A stretch of 64,000 nucleotides of DNA. Origin: JAEUIV01 sp033763795. Its GTDB lineage: Bacteria > Planctomycetota > Phycisphaerae > Phycisphaerales > UBA1924. The notes beneath the pieces were generated by a model. It searched no databases and had not been told where the DNA came from. It saw only the letters and a list, made by a program, of their open reading frames with translations. The stretch covers positions 1 to 64,000 of the forward strand of contig JANRJV010000011.1 in the NCBI GenBank assembly GCA_033763795.1, read 5' to 3'. Position 1 is the first letter of the stretch; each line of letters opens with the position of its first letter. Positions 18,866 through 26,671 of the stretch are shown here, one piece after another. A program made the translations under genes and the position numbers.

Positions 18866-19894
18866 ATGAAGACCGCGCCGCGCGCCCCCTGGAACGTGCT
18901 CTTCGTCGGCATGGGCCCCCTCGGCAGGATCATCCTCACGGACTACGTCGCCCGCTCCCTGGGCAGCGTCGCCGGGATCGTCGACACCGACCCCCGCCTC
19001 TCGGGCCAGCGGGCCCGCGACGTCGTCCCCGGCGCGGGAGACCTGACCGTCCAGCCCTCCATCGAGTCGGCCCTCGCCCGCACCGATCCGCAATCCCTCA
19101 CCGCCGCAGTCGTCGCCACCTCGTCGGACCTCGCCCAGTGCGTCCCGACCTTCCGCGAGCTGCTGGGCCGGGGCATGACCGTCGTCAGCACCTGCGAAGA
19201 GCTGCTCTGGCCATGGCTGCGGCACGCCGCCGCCGCCGAAGAGCTCGACCAGCTCGCGCGCGCCCGCGGCGGACGGCTCGTCGGCACGGGCGTGAACCCC
19301 GGCTTCCTCATGGACACGCTCCCCGTCGCGCTCACCGCCGTTGCCCGCAGCGTGCGCCGCGTCCGCGTCGAGCGCTACCAGGATGCCTCCACGCGCCGCG
19401 TTCCCTTCCAGAAGAAAATCGGCGCCGCGCTCACCGACGCGGAGTTCGAAGCCCGCGTCGCCGCCGGAACACTCCGCCACGTCGGGCTGGGCGAGAGCAT
19501 GCACTTCATCGCCCACGCCATGGGCCTCTCCATCGCCCGCTGGAACGAGACCATCGCCCCCGTCCGCGCCCCGCGGGCCCTCTCCTCCGCCCTGGGCAGC
19601 ATCCCCGCCGGCGGAATCAGCGGCGTCCGCCAGACCAGCCACGCCTTCGACCCCTCGGGCCAGGAAGTCATCACCCTCGAGTTTCAGGCCGCCATCGGGC
19701 AGGACAGCCCGCGCGACCGTGTCATCATCGAGGGAGCGCCGGGCGACCCCGTCATCGACAGCACCATCGCCGGCGCCGTCCAGGGAGACATCGCCACCAG
19801 CGCCATCACCCTGAACGCCATCGCGTCGCTGCGTCAGTGCCCGCCCGGCCTGCACACCATGGCGACCATGCCGCTCACCCGCTTCGTCCGCTAA
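18866..19894 (+). CDS. NAD(P)-dependent oxidoreductase, 2,4-diaminopentanoate dehydrogenase/DapB-like
   Basis: A 342-residue two-domain protein with an N-terminal Rossmann motif (VLFVGMGPLGRIIL, GxGxxG at residues 15-20) and the signature GTGVNPGFLMDTLPVALT, typical of the DapB-like family that includes 2,4-diaminopentanoate dehydrogenase. DapB itself is shorter, so dihydrodipicolinate reductase activity is unlikely. The natural substrate is probably an amino or imino acid, which is inference. The ATG at 18866 is preceded by TACACT. It converges on the hbd gene with six bases between the stops. Confidence 0.75.
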   Translation: MKTAPRAPWNVLFVGMGPLGRIILTDYVARSLGSVAGIVDTDPRLSGQRARDVVPGAGDLTVQPSIESALARTDPQSLTAAVVATSSDLAQCVPTFRELLGRGMTVVSTCEELLWPWLRHAAAAEELDQLARARGGRLVGTGVNPGFLMDTLPVALTAVARSVRRVRVERYQDASTRRVPFQKKIGAALTDAEFEARVAAGTLRHVGLGESMHFIAHAMGLSIARWNETIAPVRAPRALSSALGSIPAGGISGVRQTSHAFDPSGQEVITLEFQAAIGQDSPRDRVIIEGAPGDPVIDSTIAGAVQGDIATSAITLNAIASLRQCPPGLHTMATMPLTRFVR

Positions 19895-19900
19895 GCGGGG

Positions 19901-20767
19901 CTACTTCGCGGGATACTCGAACACGCCGCGGCCCGTCTTGTCCCCCAGCCGCCCCGCCGTCACCAGCTGCTTCAGCAGCGGGCACGCGCGGTACCGGTCG
20001 TTGTTCAGGCCGTCCGCCAGCACGTTCATGATGTGCACGCACGTGTCCAGCCCGATGAAGTCGGCCAGCCGCAGCGGGCCCATCGGGAAGTTGCACCCCA
20101 GCTTCATGATCCCGTCGATCGCCTCGGGCTCCGCGACCCCCTCCATCCACGCGTAGAACGCCTCGTTGATCATGGGCATCAGCACGCGGTTGGACACAAA
20201 CCCCGCCCGGTCGCTCGCCTTCAGGGGCGTCTTGCCCATCCGCGCCGCCAGCGCCACCGTCCGCTCGACCACCGCGGGCGACGTCTGCACCGCCGGGATC
20301 ACCTCCACCAGCGCCATCAGCGGCACAGGGTTGAAAAAGTGCATCCCCACCACGCGCGACGCCGCCGCACCCGCCCCCGCCGCGATCTCCGTGATGCTGA
20401 TGCTGCTCGTGTTCGTCGCCAGCACCACGTTCTCGCGCGGCAGCAGCGCCGCCAGCTTCGCGAACAGCTCGCGCTTCACCTTCGCGTCCTCGACCACCGC
20501 CTCGACGATCCAGTCCGCGCTCGACAGCTCCTCCAGCGCGCTCACGAACCGGATCCGCCCCAGCGCCCCGTCCGCGTCGGCGTGCGAAAGCTTCCCCTTC
20601 TCGACCAGCTTGGAGAGCGACTTCTTGTGCGTCGCCCGGCAGCGGTCGGCCGCCCCCGGAAACGCGTCGAACACCGCAACGTTCATCCCGGCCACCGCCG
20701 CCACCTGCGCGATCCCGCCCCCCATCTGACCCGCCCCAAGCACGCCCAGCATCTGTACGTCCGACAT
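19901..20767 (-). CDS. hbd: 3-hydroxybutyryl-CoA dehydrogenase
   Basis: Oxidises 3-hydroxyacyl-CoA with NAD(P), or runs in reverse in butyrate and polyhydroxyalkanoate-type routes. The 288-residue protein carries LGVLGAGQMGGGIAQ (residues 7-21, NAD site), TNTSSISITEIA, GMHFFNPVPLM with the catalytic histidine, and SNRVLMPMINEAF, then the C-terminal dimer domain (GPLRLADFIGLDTCV). It ends in GRGVFEYPAK, as expected for a single-function enzyme. The ATG at 20767 has a GGAGG ribosome site. No thiolase or crotonase is adjacent. Confidence 0.93.
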   Translation of the reverse strand: MSDVQMLGVLGAGQMGGGIAQVAAVAGMNVAVFDAFPGAADRCRATHKKSLSKLVEKGKLSHADADGALGRIRFVSALEELSSADWIVEAVVEDAKVKRELFAKLAALLPRENVVLATNTSSISITEIAAGAGAAASRVVGMHFFNPVPLMALVEVIPAVQTSPAVVERTVALAARMGKTPLKASDRAGFVSNRVLMPMINEAFYAWMEGVAEPEAIDGIMKLGCNFPMGPLRLADFIGLDTCVHIMNVLADGLNNDRYRACPLLKQLVTAGRLGDKTGRGVFEYPAK

Positions 20768-20982
20768 CGTCGCCTCCGATGGATCGGCGGGACCGCCGCC
20801 GACCGCGAGCATACCGGGCGCTGAGCGGTTCGCGGACCATCAGTCCCTCCGTCGGGGACGGTCGCGCCGCGCCACCCCGACCTTCGCCCATCGGGGCGCC
20901 ACTCCGCGTCAACCGCCCCGCCCCCTTCTCCGACGAATCCCGCTCGCGCTGACCCGCACCGGCGCTCCCACCGGAGCTTCCC

Positions 20983-21147
20983 GTGCGCACCGTCAACGTC
21001 CCCCACGCCAGCAAGCCCCGCAAGCACACCAGGCAGGAACTCGCCGCCATCCTCGCCACCGGGGTCACGGCCGCCTTCCTCGTCGCGGGCCTCGTCGCCG
21101 CGGTTTTCATCGCTCCCGTCGTGTGGCTGACCTCGTCCCTGCACTGA
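20983..21147 (+). CDS. Small single-pass membrane protein (54 aa)
   Basis: From a GTG start with a GGAG ribosome site ten bases upstream, the frame encodes 54 residues. The first 18 are basic and hydrophilic (PHASKPRKHTRQ) and are followed by a 30-residue hydrophobic stretch (LAAILATGVTAAFLVAGLVA and onward, ending VVWLTSSLH). This is the layout of a small membrane protein with the N-terminus inside. It lies between hbd and the exported methyltransferase-like gene in the latter's orientation, ending 41 bases before that gene's start. I recognise no family. Confidence 0.55.
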   Translation: MRTVNVPHASKPRKHTRQELAAILATGVTAAFLVAGLVAAVFIAPVVWLTSSLH

Positions 21148-21176
21148 CCCGGGCAGCCCCGCCGCGCCCGCCGCGG

Positions 21177-21182
21177 TACAAC
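21177..21182 (+). promoter_or_regulatory. -10-like box before the methyltransferase-like gene
   Basis: TACAAC, six bases before the ATG at 21189. It deviates from TANNNT in the last base but has the same leaderless spacing. Confidence 0.3.
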
Positions 21183-21188
21183 CTCACG

Positions 21189-22331
21189 ATGCCCGATCCA
21201 CGACTCGTCCGTCCGCTCGCCGTCGCTCTCGCGCTCATGGCGGCCGCCCACGCCGCGTCCGCGCGCCAGGACGCGCCGCCGCTCACGCCCGCGCCCGCCG
21301 CCCCCGCGCCGCCGCTCACGCCCGCGCCCGCCCTCCCCGAACGCGACGAGGGCCCCCGCGGCGTGGACAAGCTCATCATCGACGCCGACAAGGTCCGCCT
21401 CCTCCTCAAGCACCCGACCTCCTCCGCCGTCCTCGCCGAGGCCAAGCGTCTCCCGCGCATCGAGCCGCGACAGGTCCTCGTCGACCCCCAGACCGGCGCC
21501 TGGTACGCCCCCGAAGACGCCGCCGACATGGACGAAGCCGCACGCGCCGCGCTCCAGCCGCGCATGATCGACGAGGACTTCTACTACAGCACGCGCTACG
21601 GCTCGCCCCTCGTCTACGCACGCGTGCTCGACGTCGCCTCCGCCGCCGTCCCCGAGGTCTTCATCCGCACGCGCTGGCCAGGACGCCGGATCATGGACTT
21701 CGGCTACGGCCACATCGGACACCTCCGCTTGATGGCCCAGCGCGGCGCCTACGTCGTCGGCGTCGACATCGACCGCAGGCTCCAGGCCCTCTACCGCGAC
21801 GTCAACGATCAGGGAATCATCGAGACCGGAGTCGAGGACGCCACCGGGCCCAGGCTGGGCCGACTCGCCCTCGTCCACGGCAGCTGGCCCTCGGACCCGC
21901 AGGTCGCCGCCGTCGTCGCCGCGGAGGCCGAGACCGGCTTCCACGTCATCACCGCCAAGAACACCCTCAAGAACGGCTACATCAACCCCGAGCGGCCCGC
22001 CGACGAACGCACACTCGTCAAGCTGGGCGTGCCGCCCGACGTCTTCCTCTCCGAGGTCCACGGCGCCCTCGTCCCGGGAGGCCTCTTCGTCATCTACAAC
22101 ATCTCCCCGAAGCTCTCGGGCCCCGACGAGACCTACAAGCCCTGGAGCGATGGCCGCTGCCCGTTCCCGCGCGAGACCCTCGAAGCCGCCGGCTTCCGCG
22201 TCGTCGCCTTCGATCACGACGACAGCGAAACAGCCCGCGCCATCTTCGCCGCCCTGGGCTACCCCACCACCAACGAAAAAGGCGAAGACGACGTCTTCGC
22301 CCTCTACACCATCGCGCAGCGCCGCCGCTGA
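21189..22331 (+). CDS. Exported SAM-methyltransferase-like protein
   Basis: A 380-residue protein with a signal peptide (LAVALALMAAAHAASA), then a proline-alanine segment with a repeated PPLTPAPA unit. The main domain has a class I methyltransferase glycine loop (IMDFGYGHIGHLRLMAQRGA) and the following acidic end of strand 2 (VVGVDID), and later GALVPGGLFVIYNISP. Cytoplasmic SAM supply makes a secreted methyltransferase puzzling, so it may bind something else or act without SAM. I do not know its substrate. The start at 21189 places the signal peptide correctly. Confidence 0.65.
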   Translation: MPDPRLVRPLAVALALMAAAHAASARQDAPPLTPAPAAPAPPLTPAPALPERDEGPRGVDKLIIDADKVRLLLKHPTSSAVLAEAKRLPRIEPRQVLVDPQTGAWYAPEDAADMDEAARAALQPRMIDEDFYYSTRYGSPLVYARVLDVASAAVPEVFIRTRWPGRRIMDFGYGHIGHLRLMAQRGAYVVGVDIDRRLQALYRDVNDQGIIETGVEDATGPRLGRLALVHGSWPSDPQVAAVVAAEAETGFHVITAKNTLKNGYINPERPADERTLVKLGVPPDVFLSEVHGALVPGGLFVIYNISPKLSGPDETYKPWSDGRCPFPRETLEAAGFRVVAFDHDDSETARAIFAALGYPTTNEKGEDDVFALYTIAQRRR

Positions 22332-22358
22332 CCCCGCCCGGCCCGGGACGCGCCCCCG

Positions 22359-23780
22359 TCACACCAGCAGCGTCGCCGGCGCTTCCAGCATCCGCTTGAC
22401 CGTCTGCAGGTACGCCGCCGCCATCGCCCCGTCGACCACGCGGTGATCGCTCGACATCGTCATCTGCATCTCGTGCCCGACGACCAGCTGGCCGTTCCGC
22501 GCCACGGGCTTCTCGACCGCCGCCCCGACCGCCAGGATCGCCACGTTGGGCGGGTTGATGATCGCCGTGAAGTGCTCCACGCCGAACATCCCCAGGTTCG
22601 AGATCGTGAAGGTGCTCCCGTCCATCTCCTCGATCGACAGCCCCCGCGTCCGCGCCTTCTCCGCCAGCGCCTTCGTGTCGGCGGAGATCTGCCGCAGGCC
22701 CGTCCGGTCCGCGTCGCGCAGCGTCGCGACGACGAGCCCGCCCCCGCGCTCCATGGGCAGGCTGATCGCCACGCCGATGTTCACGCGCTCGTGCAGCTCG
22801 ATGCTCGCCCCGTCGCGCCCCCACGAAGAGTTGACGTACGGATGCTCGTGCATCGCCAGCGCGCACGCCCGCACAAGGAAGTCGTTCACGCTCAGCTTGA
22901 CGTTCTGCGCCGCCAGCTGCTCGTTGAGCTGGCCCCGCAGCGCCAGCAGCGCATCCATGTTCACCGCCACCGTCACCTGGTAGTGCGGGATCGTCTGCTT
23001 GCTCTGCACCAGCCGCGTCGCGATCGTCCGCCGCATGTTGGAGAGCTGCTCGACGCGGCTCTCCAGCCCGCCGCCAGCGGTCAGCATCGCCGCCGGCATC
23101 GCCGCGGGCGACCGTCCCGCCGCCGCCGCCGCCGACGCACCGGCCGCCTCGGGCTGACGCCGCCCGCCCGAGGGAGCGCCCGCCGCCTCGACGTCCTTCC
23201 GCGTGATCCGCCCGCTGGGCCCCGTCCCACGGATCCCCGCCAGGTCGATCCCCCGCTCGTCCGCGATCTTCCGCGCCAGGGGCGAGGCGAACACGCGCCC
23301 CGTCGCCCGATCGGACGACGCCACGCCGTTGCCCCCGCTCGCTCCATTGCCCGCGTTCGCGCCGTTCCCCGCCCGCGCCGTCGCCGGAGCGGGCGCCGAC
23401 GCGACGGCTGCGCCCCCGCCCGACGATCCGGCCCCGCCCGACGCCGGCTTGTTCGCCGCCGCAGCCGCCGGCTTGTTCGCCGCCGCCGCGCCCGCGCCGC
23501 CGCCGCCGGCGAACGTCGCGCGGACCGCACCCGCGTCCTCGCCTTCCTCAGCGAGCACCAGGATGTTCTTCCCCACGTCGACCGAATCGCCTTCCTTCAG
23601 CAGGATCGCCGCGACCGTCCCCGTGTCGAACGCCTGCAGTTCCATCGTCGCCTTGTCCGTCTCGATGTCGCCCAGCACCATCCCGGGCTTCACCGCGTCC
23701 CCCTCCTTCACGTTCCAGTGAACGATCGTTCCGCGCTCCATGGTGTCCGAAAGGCGGGGCATTGAGATCTGGATGGGCAT
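22359..23780 (-). CDS. pdhC: Dihydrolipoyl acetyltransferase, E2 of pyruvate dehydrogenase
   Basis: Transfers the acetyl group from lipoamide to CoA. The 473-residue chain has one lipoyl domain with K43 in DIETDKATME, an Ala/Gly/Asn-Lys-Pro-rich swinging linker at about 80-165, a peripheral-subunit-binding domain (FASPLARKIADERGIDLAGI), a second flexible linker, and the catalytic domain ending in SSDHRVVDG, whose histidine and aspartate are the active-site pair. It is last in a pdhA-pdhB-pdhC order on this strand, 84 bases after pdhB. No E3 gene is present. The E1 genes alongside indicate pyruvate rather than 2-oxoglutarate. Confidence 0.93.
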   Translation of the reverse strand: MPIQISMPRLSDTMERGTIVHWNVKEGDAVKPGMVLGDIETDKATMELQAFDTGTVAAILLKEGDSVDVGKNILVLAEEGEDAGAVRATFAGGGGAGAAAANKPAAAAANKPASGGAGSSGGGAAVASAPAPATARAGNGANAGNGASGGNGVASSDRATGRVFASPLARKIADERGIDLAGIRGTGPSGRITRKDVEAAGAPSGGRRQPEAAGASAAAAAGRSPAAMPAAMLTAGGGLESRVEQLSNMRRTIATRLVQSKQTIPHYQVTVAVNMDALLALRGQLNEQLAAQNVKLSVNDFLVRACALAMHEHPYVNSSWGRDGASIELHERVNIGVAISLPMERGGGLVVATLRDADRTGLRQISADTKALAEKARTRGLSIEEMDGSTFTISNLGMFGVEHFTAIINPPNVAILAVGAAVEKPVARNGQLVVGHEMQMTMSSDHRVVDGAMAAAYLQTVKRMLEAPATLLV

Positions 23781-23864
23781 GATCGGATGATCCTGGCTGA
23801 GGGAAATGAGTCTCTCGATACGGACACGACGCGGCTGTCAGCAGTGGGGGCCCGCCCGAAGCGC

Positions 23865-24944
23865 TCACGCCCCCACGACGCGCCGCACCGCCGCGACGAT
23901 CTTGCTCTTATTCGGCAAGAACGCCTGCTCAAGATTCTTCGCGTACGGCGCCGGCACGTCGTCGCTCGTCACCCGCACCGGCTGATGATCCAGGTAGTCA
24001 AAGCACCGCTCGCACACCTGCGTGATCACCTCGCTCGCGATCCCCGCGAAGGGCCACGCCTGGTCCACCACGATCACCCGCCCCGTCTTCTGCACGCTCG
24101 CGATGATCGAATCGATGTCCAGCGGCCGGATCGTCCGCATGTCCAGGACGTCCACTTCGATCCCCGCCTGCGCCAGCTCCTCCGCCGCCTCCAGGCAGAA
24201 GTTCACGGGCCGCCCGAACGACACCAGCGTGCACGCGTCACCCTCGCGCGCCAGCCGCGCCCGACCGAAGGGGATGTAGTACTCCTCCTCCGGCACGTGC
24301 GCCTTGTCGCCCAGCATGCGCTCCGATTCGAGGAAGAACACCGGGTCCGGATCGAGGATCGCCGTCTTCAGCAGCCCCTTCGCGTCGTACGGGTTGCTCG
24401 GGATCGCGATCTTCAGCCCCGGCACGTTCGCGTACAGCGCCTCGACGCACCAGGAGTGCGTGGAGCCCAGCTGCCCGCCCGCGCCGTCGTTGCCGCGGAA
24501 CACCACCGGACATCCCCACTGGCCCCCCGACATGTACAGCATCTTCGGCGCGTTGTTCAGCAGCTGATCCGCCGCCACCAGCGAGAACGACCAGCTCATG
24601 AACTCGATGATCGGCCGCAGCCCGTACATCGCCGCACCGATCCCCAGACCCGCGAAACCGTTCTCCGAGATCGGCGCGTCGATGATCCGCTTGTCGCCGA
24701 ACTCCTCCAGCATCCCCTGGCTCACCTTGTACGCGCCCTGGTACTGCGCCACTTCCTCGCCCATCAGGAAGATCCGCTTGTCCCGCCGCATCTCCTCGCT
24801 CATTGCCTCGCGCAGCGCCTCGCGGAACTGGATCTGCCTGGGACCCTCCCGCGGGGGCAGCTCGTGCTCCTCGACGAACGTCGGCAGCGCGACGCCCGGC
24901 ACGGCGGGATGAACGGGAGATTCAATCATCGGAAGTGTCGTCAT
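23865..24944 (-). CDS. pdhB: Pyruvate dehydrogenase E1 component, beta subunit
   Basis: Forms the alpha2-beta2 thiamine-diphosphate E1 with pdhA. From the ATG at 24944 it has 359 residues, with about 40 residues before the conserved start QIQFREALREAMSEEMRRD. Typical blocks are FLMGEEVAQYQGAYKVS, DAPISENGFAGLGIGAAMYG, RPIIEFMSWSFSL and GLKIAIPSNPYDAKGLLK. The C-terminal transketolase domain contains VSFGRPVNFCLEAAEEL and VVDQAWPFAGIASEV. It lies 163 bases downstream of pdhA. Confidence 0.95.
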   Translation of the reverse strand: MTTLPMIESPVHPAVPGVALPTFVEEHELPPREGPRQIQFREALREAMSEEMRRDKRIFLMGEEVAQYQGAYKVSQGMLEEFGDKRIIDAPISENGFAGLGIGAAMYGLRPIIEFMSWSFSLVAADQLLNNAPKMLYMSGGQWGCPVVFRGNDGAGGQLGSTHSWCVEALYANVPGLKIAIPSNPYDAKGLLKTAILDPDPVFFLESERMLGDKAHVPEEEYYIPFGRARLAREGDACTLVSFGRPVNFCLEAAEELAQAGIEVDVLDMRTIRPLDIDSIIASVQKTGRVIVVDQAWPFAGIASEVITQVCERCFDYLDHQPVRVTSDDVPAPYAKNLEQAFLPNKSKIVAAVRRVVGA

Positions 24945-25107
24945 CGCTTGTCTCTCTGATCCGCATCGGGCTCGCTCGCCCCGCCGGCCCTGGGGCCCCG
25001 GGAGGCTCGCCCTCACCACTCCACCCATCTCTCAACGCAGACGCCGCATGCCCGCCGCCGCCCCGCGCCCCGCCCGTGCCCCCGGGGCACGCGGCGCGCG
25101 GCGGCGC

Positions 25108-26259
25108 TCACAGCAGCGGGTTCTTCGCCCCGTGCCGGTACTCGCCCACGGGCGAGAGGTTCCGCATGGGCAGCGCGTACACGTCCGTGTACAGCTCCGC
25201 GGCGGGATCCGGGATCGTCGCCGTCTCGCTGAACTCGACGCTGTCCCGCACTTCCTCCTTGACGTCCTTCTGCATCTGCTTGAACGCGTCCTCGCTCAGG
25301 CTCCCGCGCCACGCCGCGCTCCGGTCCTCCGGCGCGCCCGTGCTCTTGTTCATCAGCATGTGCGCCAGCCGGTCGATCGAGTCCCGCTCCTGGTACTTGG
25401 CGACCTCCTCCTTCGTCCGGTACTTCTGCGGGTCGCTCATCGAGTGCCCCTGGTACCGGTACGTCTTGAGGTCCACGAACCCGGGCCGCTGACGCTCGCG
25501 CAGACCGTCCGCGAAGGGCTTGAAGTGGTCGTAGATGTCGACGATGTCCATCCCGTCGATCTCGACGAAGTCGATCCCGTACGCCGCCGCCTTCACCGAC
25601 AGGTCGTGCGCCATCGTCGTCCCGCGGTCGATCGCCGTCCCCATCGAGTACCCGTTGTTCTCGACGATGTAGATCACGGGCACGCTGAACAGCCCCGCGA
25701 GGTTCATCGCCTCGTGCAGGATGCCCTGGTTCAGCGCGCCGTCGCCCATGTAGCACAGCGTGACCTTCTTCGAACCCCGGCCCATCACCTCCCACTCATA
25801 CCGCGTCGCGAACGCCAGCCCCAGCCCCAGCCCGTTCTGCGCGCTGACGATCCCGTGCCCGCCGTACAGGTGGTTGGGCTTGTCGAACATGTGCATCGAC
25901 CCGCCCTTGCCCTTGGCGCAGCCCTCCAGCCGCCCGTACATCTCCGCCATGCACGCCCGCGCGCTCATGCCCCGCGCCAGCGCGTGCCCGTGGTCGCGGT
26001 ACGCCGTGATCACCGGGTCGTCGGGCTGCACGCTCGCGATCGTCCCCACCGCCAGCGCCTCCTGCCCGATGTACACGTGGCAGAAGCCGCCGATCTTGGC
26101 CTGCTGATACGCCGCCATCGTCCGCAGCTCGAACTCGCGGATCAGCAGCATGTCGCGCAGCCATCCGTGCAGCACCTCGGGAGCGAGCGCGTCCGAAGGC
26201 CGGGCCGGACCGTGCTGAGAAGACGAACGCGGGCTGGACTTCATGGTGGTCATGGTCAT
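25108..26259 (-). CDS. pdhA: Pyruvate dehydrogenase E1 component, alpha subunit
   Basis: Decarboxylates pyruvate with thiamine diphosphate and passes the acetyl group to lipoyl-E2. The 383-residue protein shows GGFCHVYIGQEALAVG, the substrate-loop motif YRDHGHALARG, GKGGSMHMF, and the thiamine-diphosphate motif MGDGALNQGILHEAMNLA through VENNGYSMGT. The phosphorylation-loop region is YRYQGHSMSDP. ATG 26259 is the first of several in-frame starts (also 26253 and 26244) and has only a weak GAGAA site. It is first in the operon, divergent from the large secreted protein. Confidence 0.95.
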   Translation of the reverse strand: MTMTTMKSSPRSSSQHGPARPSDALAPEVLHGWLRDMLLIREFELRTMAAYQQAKIGGFCHVYIGQEALAVGTIASVQPDDPVITAYRDHGHALARGMSARACMAEMYGRLEGCAKGKGGSMHMFDKPNHLYGGHGIVSAQNGLGLGLAFATRYEWEVMGRGSKKVTLCYMGDGALNQGILHEAMNLAGLFSVPVIYIVENNGYSMGTAIDRGTTMAHDLSVKAAAYGIDFVEIDGMDIVDIYDHFKPFADGLRERQRPGFVDLKTYRYQGHSMSDPQKYRTKEEVAKYQERDSIDRLAHMLMNKSTGAPEDRSAAWRGSLSEDAFKQMQKDVKEEVRDSVEFSETATIPDPAAELYTDVYALPMRNLSPVGEYRHGAKNPLL

Positions 26260-26671
26260 GGATTGTTGTTCTCGATCACCCCCGACGCGCCCGAGGGGTG
26301 GAAAAGGCCCGGACGGCCAGGGCCCGTCGGGTCTCCGTTCAGAAGCCGTACAGGTGGTCCGCGAGCCCGGCCCTCGCCGAACCGTCGCGTCGGAGCCGTC
26401 GGAGTCTAAGGGTCGCACCTGCCCGTGGCAAACCGTTTTACCTGCTCATTCCCCCGCCCGGCCCCTCGACGCCCGCCCCGCGCCGCCCGCGACACCGCGT
26501 CCGCCCGGCCCCGCGCCGCCCGACCCGCGAACTTTGCGTCCAGAGAACCGCAAAACCACCGATTTCTGACGCATTGATCCGCGACGGCACGCCCGAATGA
26601 TCGTATGAAAGAGGGCGTCGTCCAAAACGACGGGGCACGACCGGCACAACGGCGAAGGTGACGAGAGACGA
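26260..26671. other. Divergent promoter region of pdhA and the secreted repeat protein
   Basis: 412 bases without a supported gene. The half nearer pdhA is very GC-rich; the stretch 26535-26672 is AT-richer. A perfect inverted repeat CGTCGT/ACGACG (26616-26632, five-base loop) lies 40 bases before the ATG at 26672 and could be an operator. No promoter with good spacing was recognised. Confidence 0.5.

Noticed and set aside
17495..19855. 786-codon open frame on the minus strand opposite the HWE kinase and the oxidoreductase
   Set aside because: Antisense shadow; composition is repetitive Gly/Ala/Asp and the opposite strand encodes clear families.
19875..22217. 780-codon minus-strand open frame across hbd and the methyltransferase-like gene
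   Set aside because: Shadow frame; the real genes on both strands are well supported.
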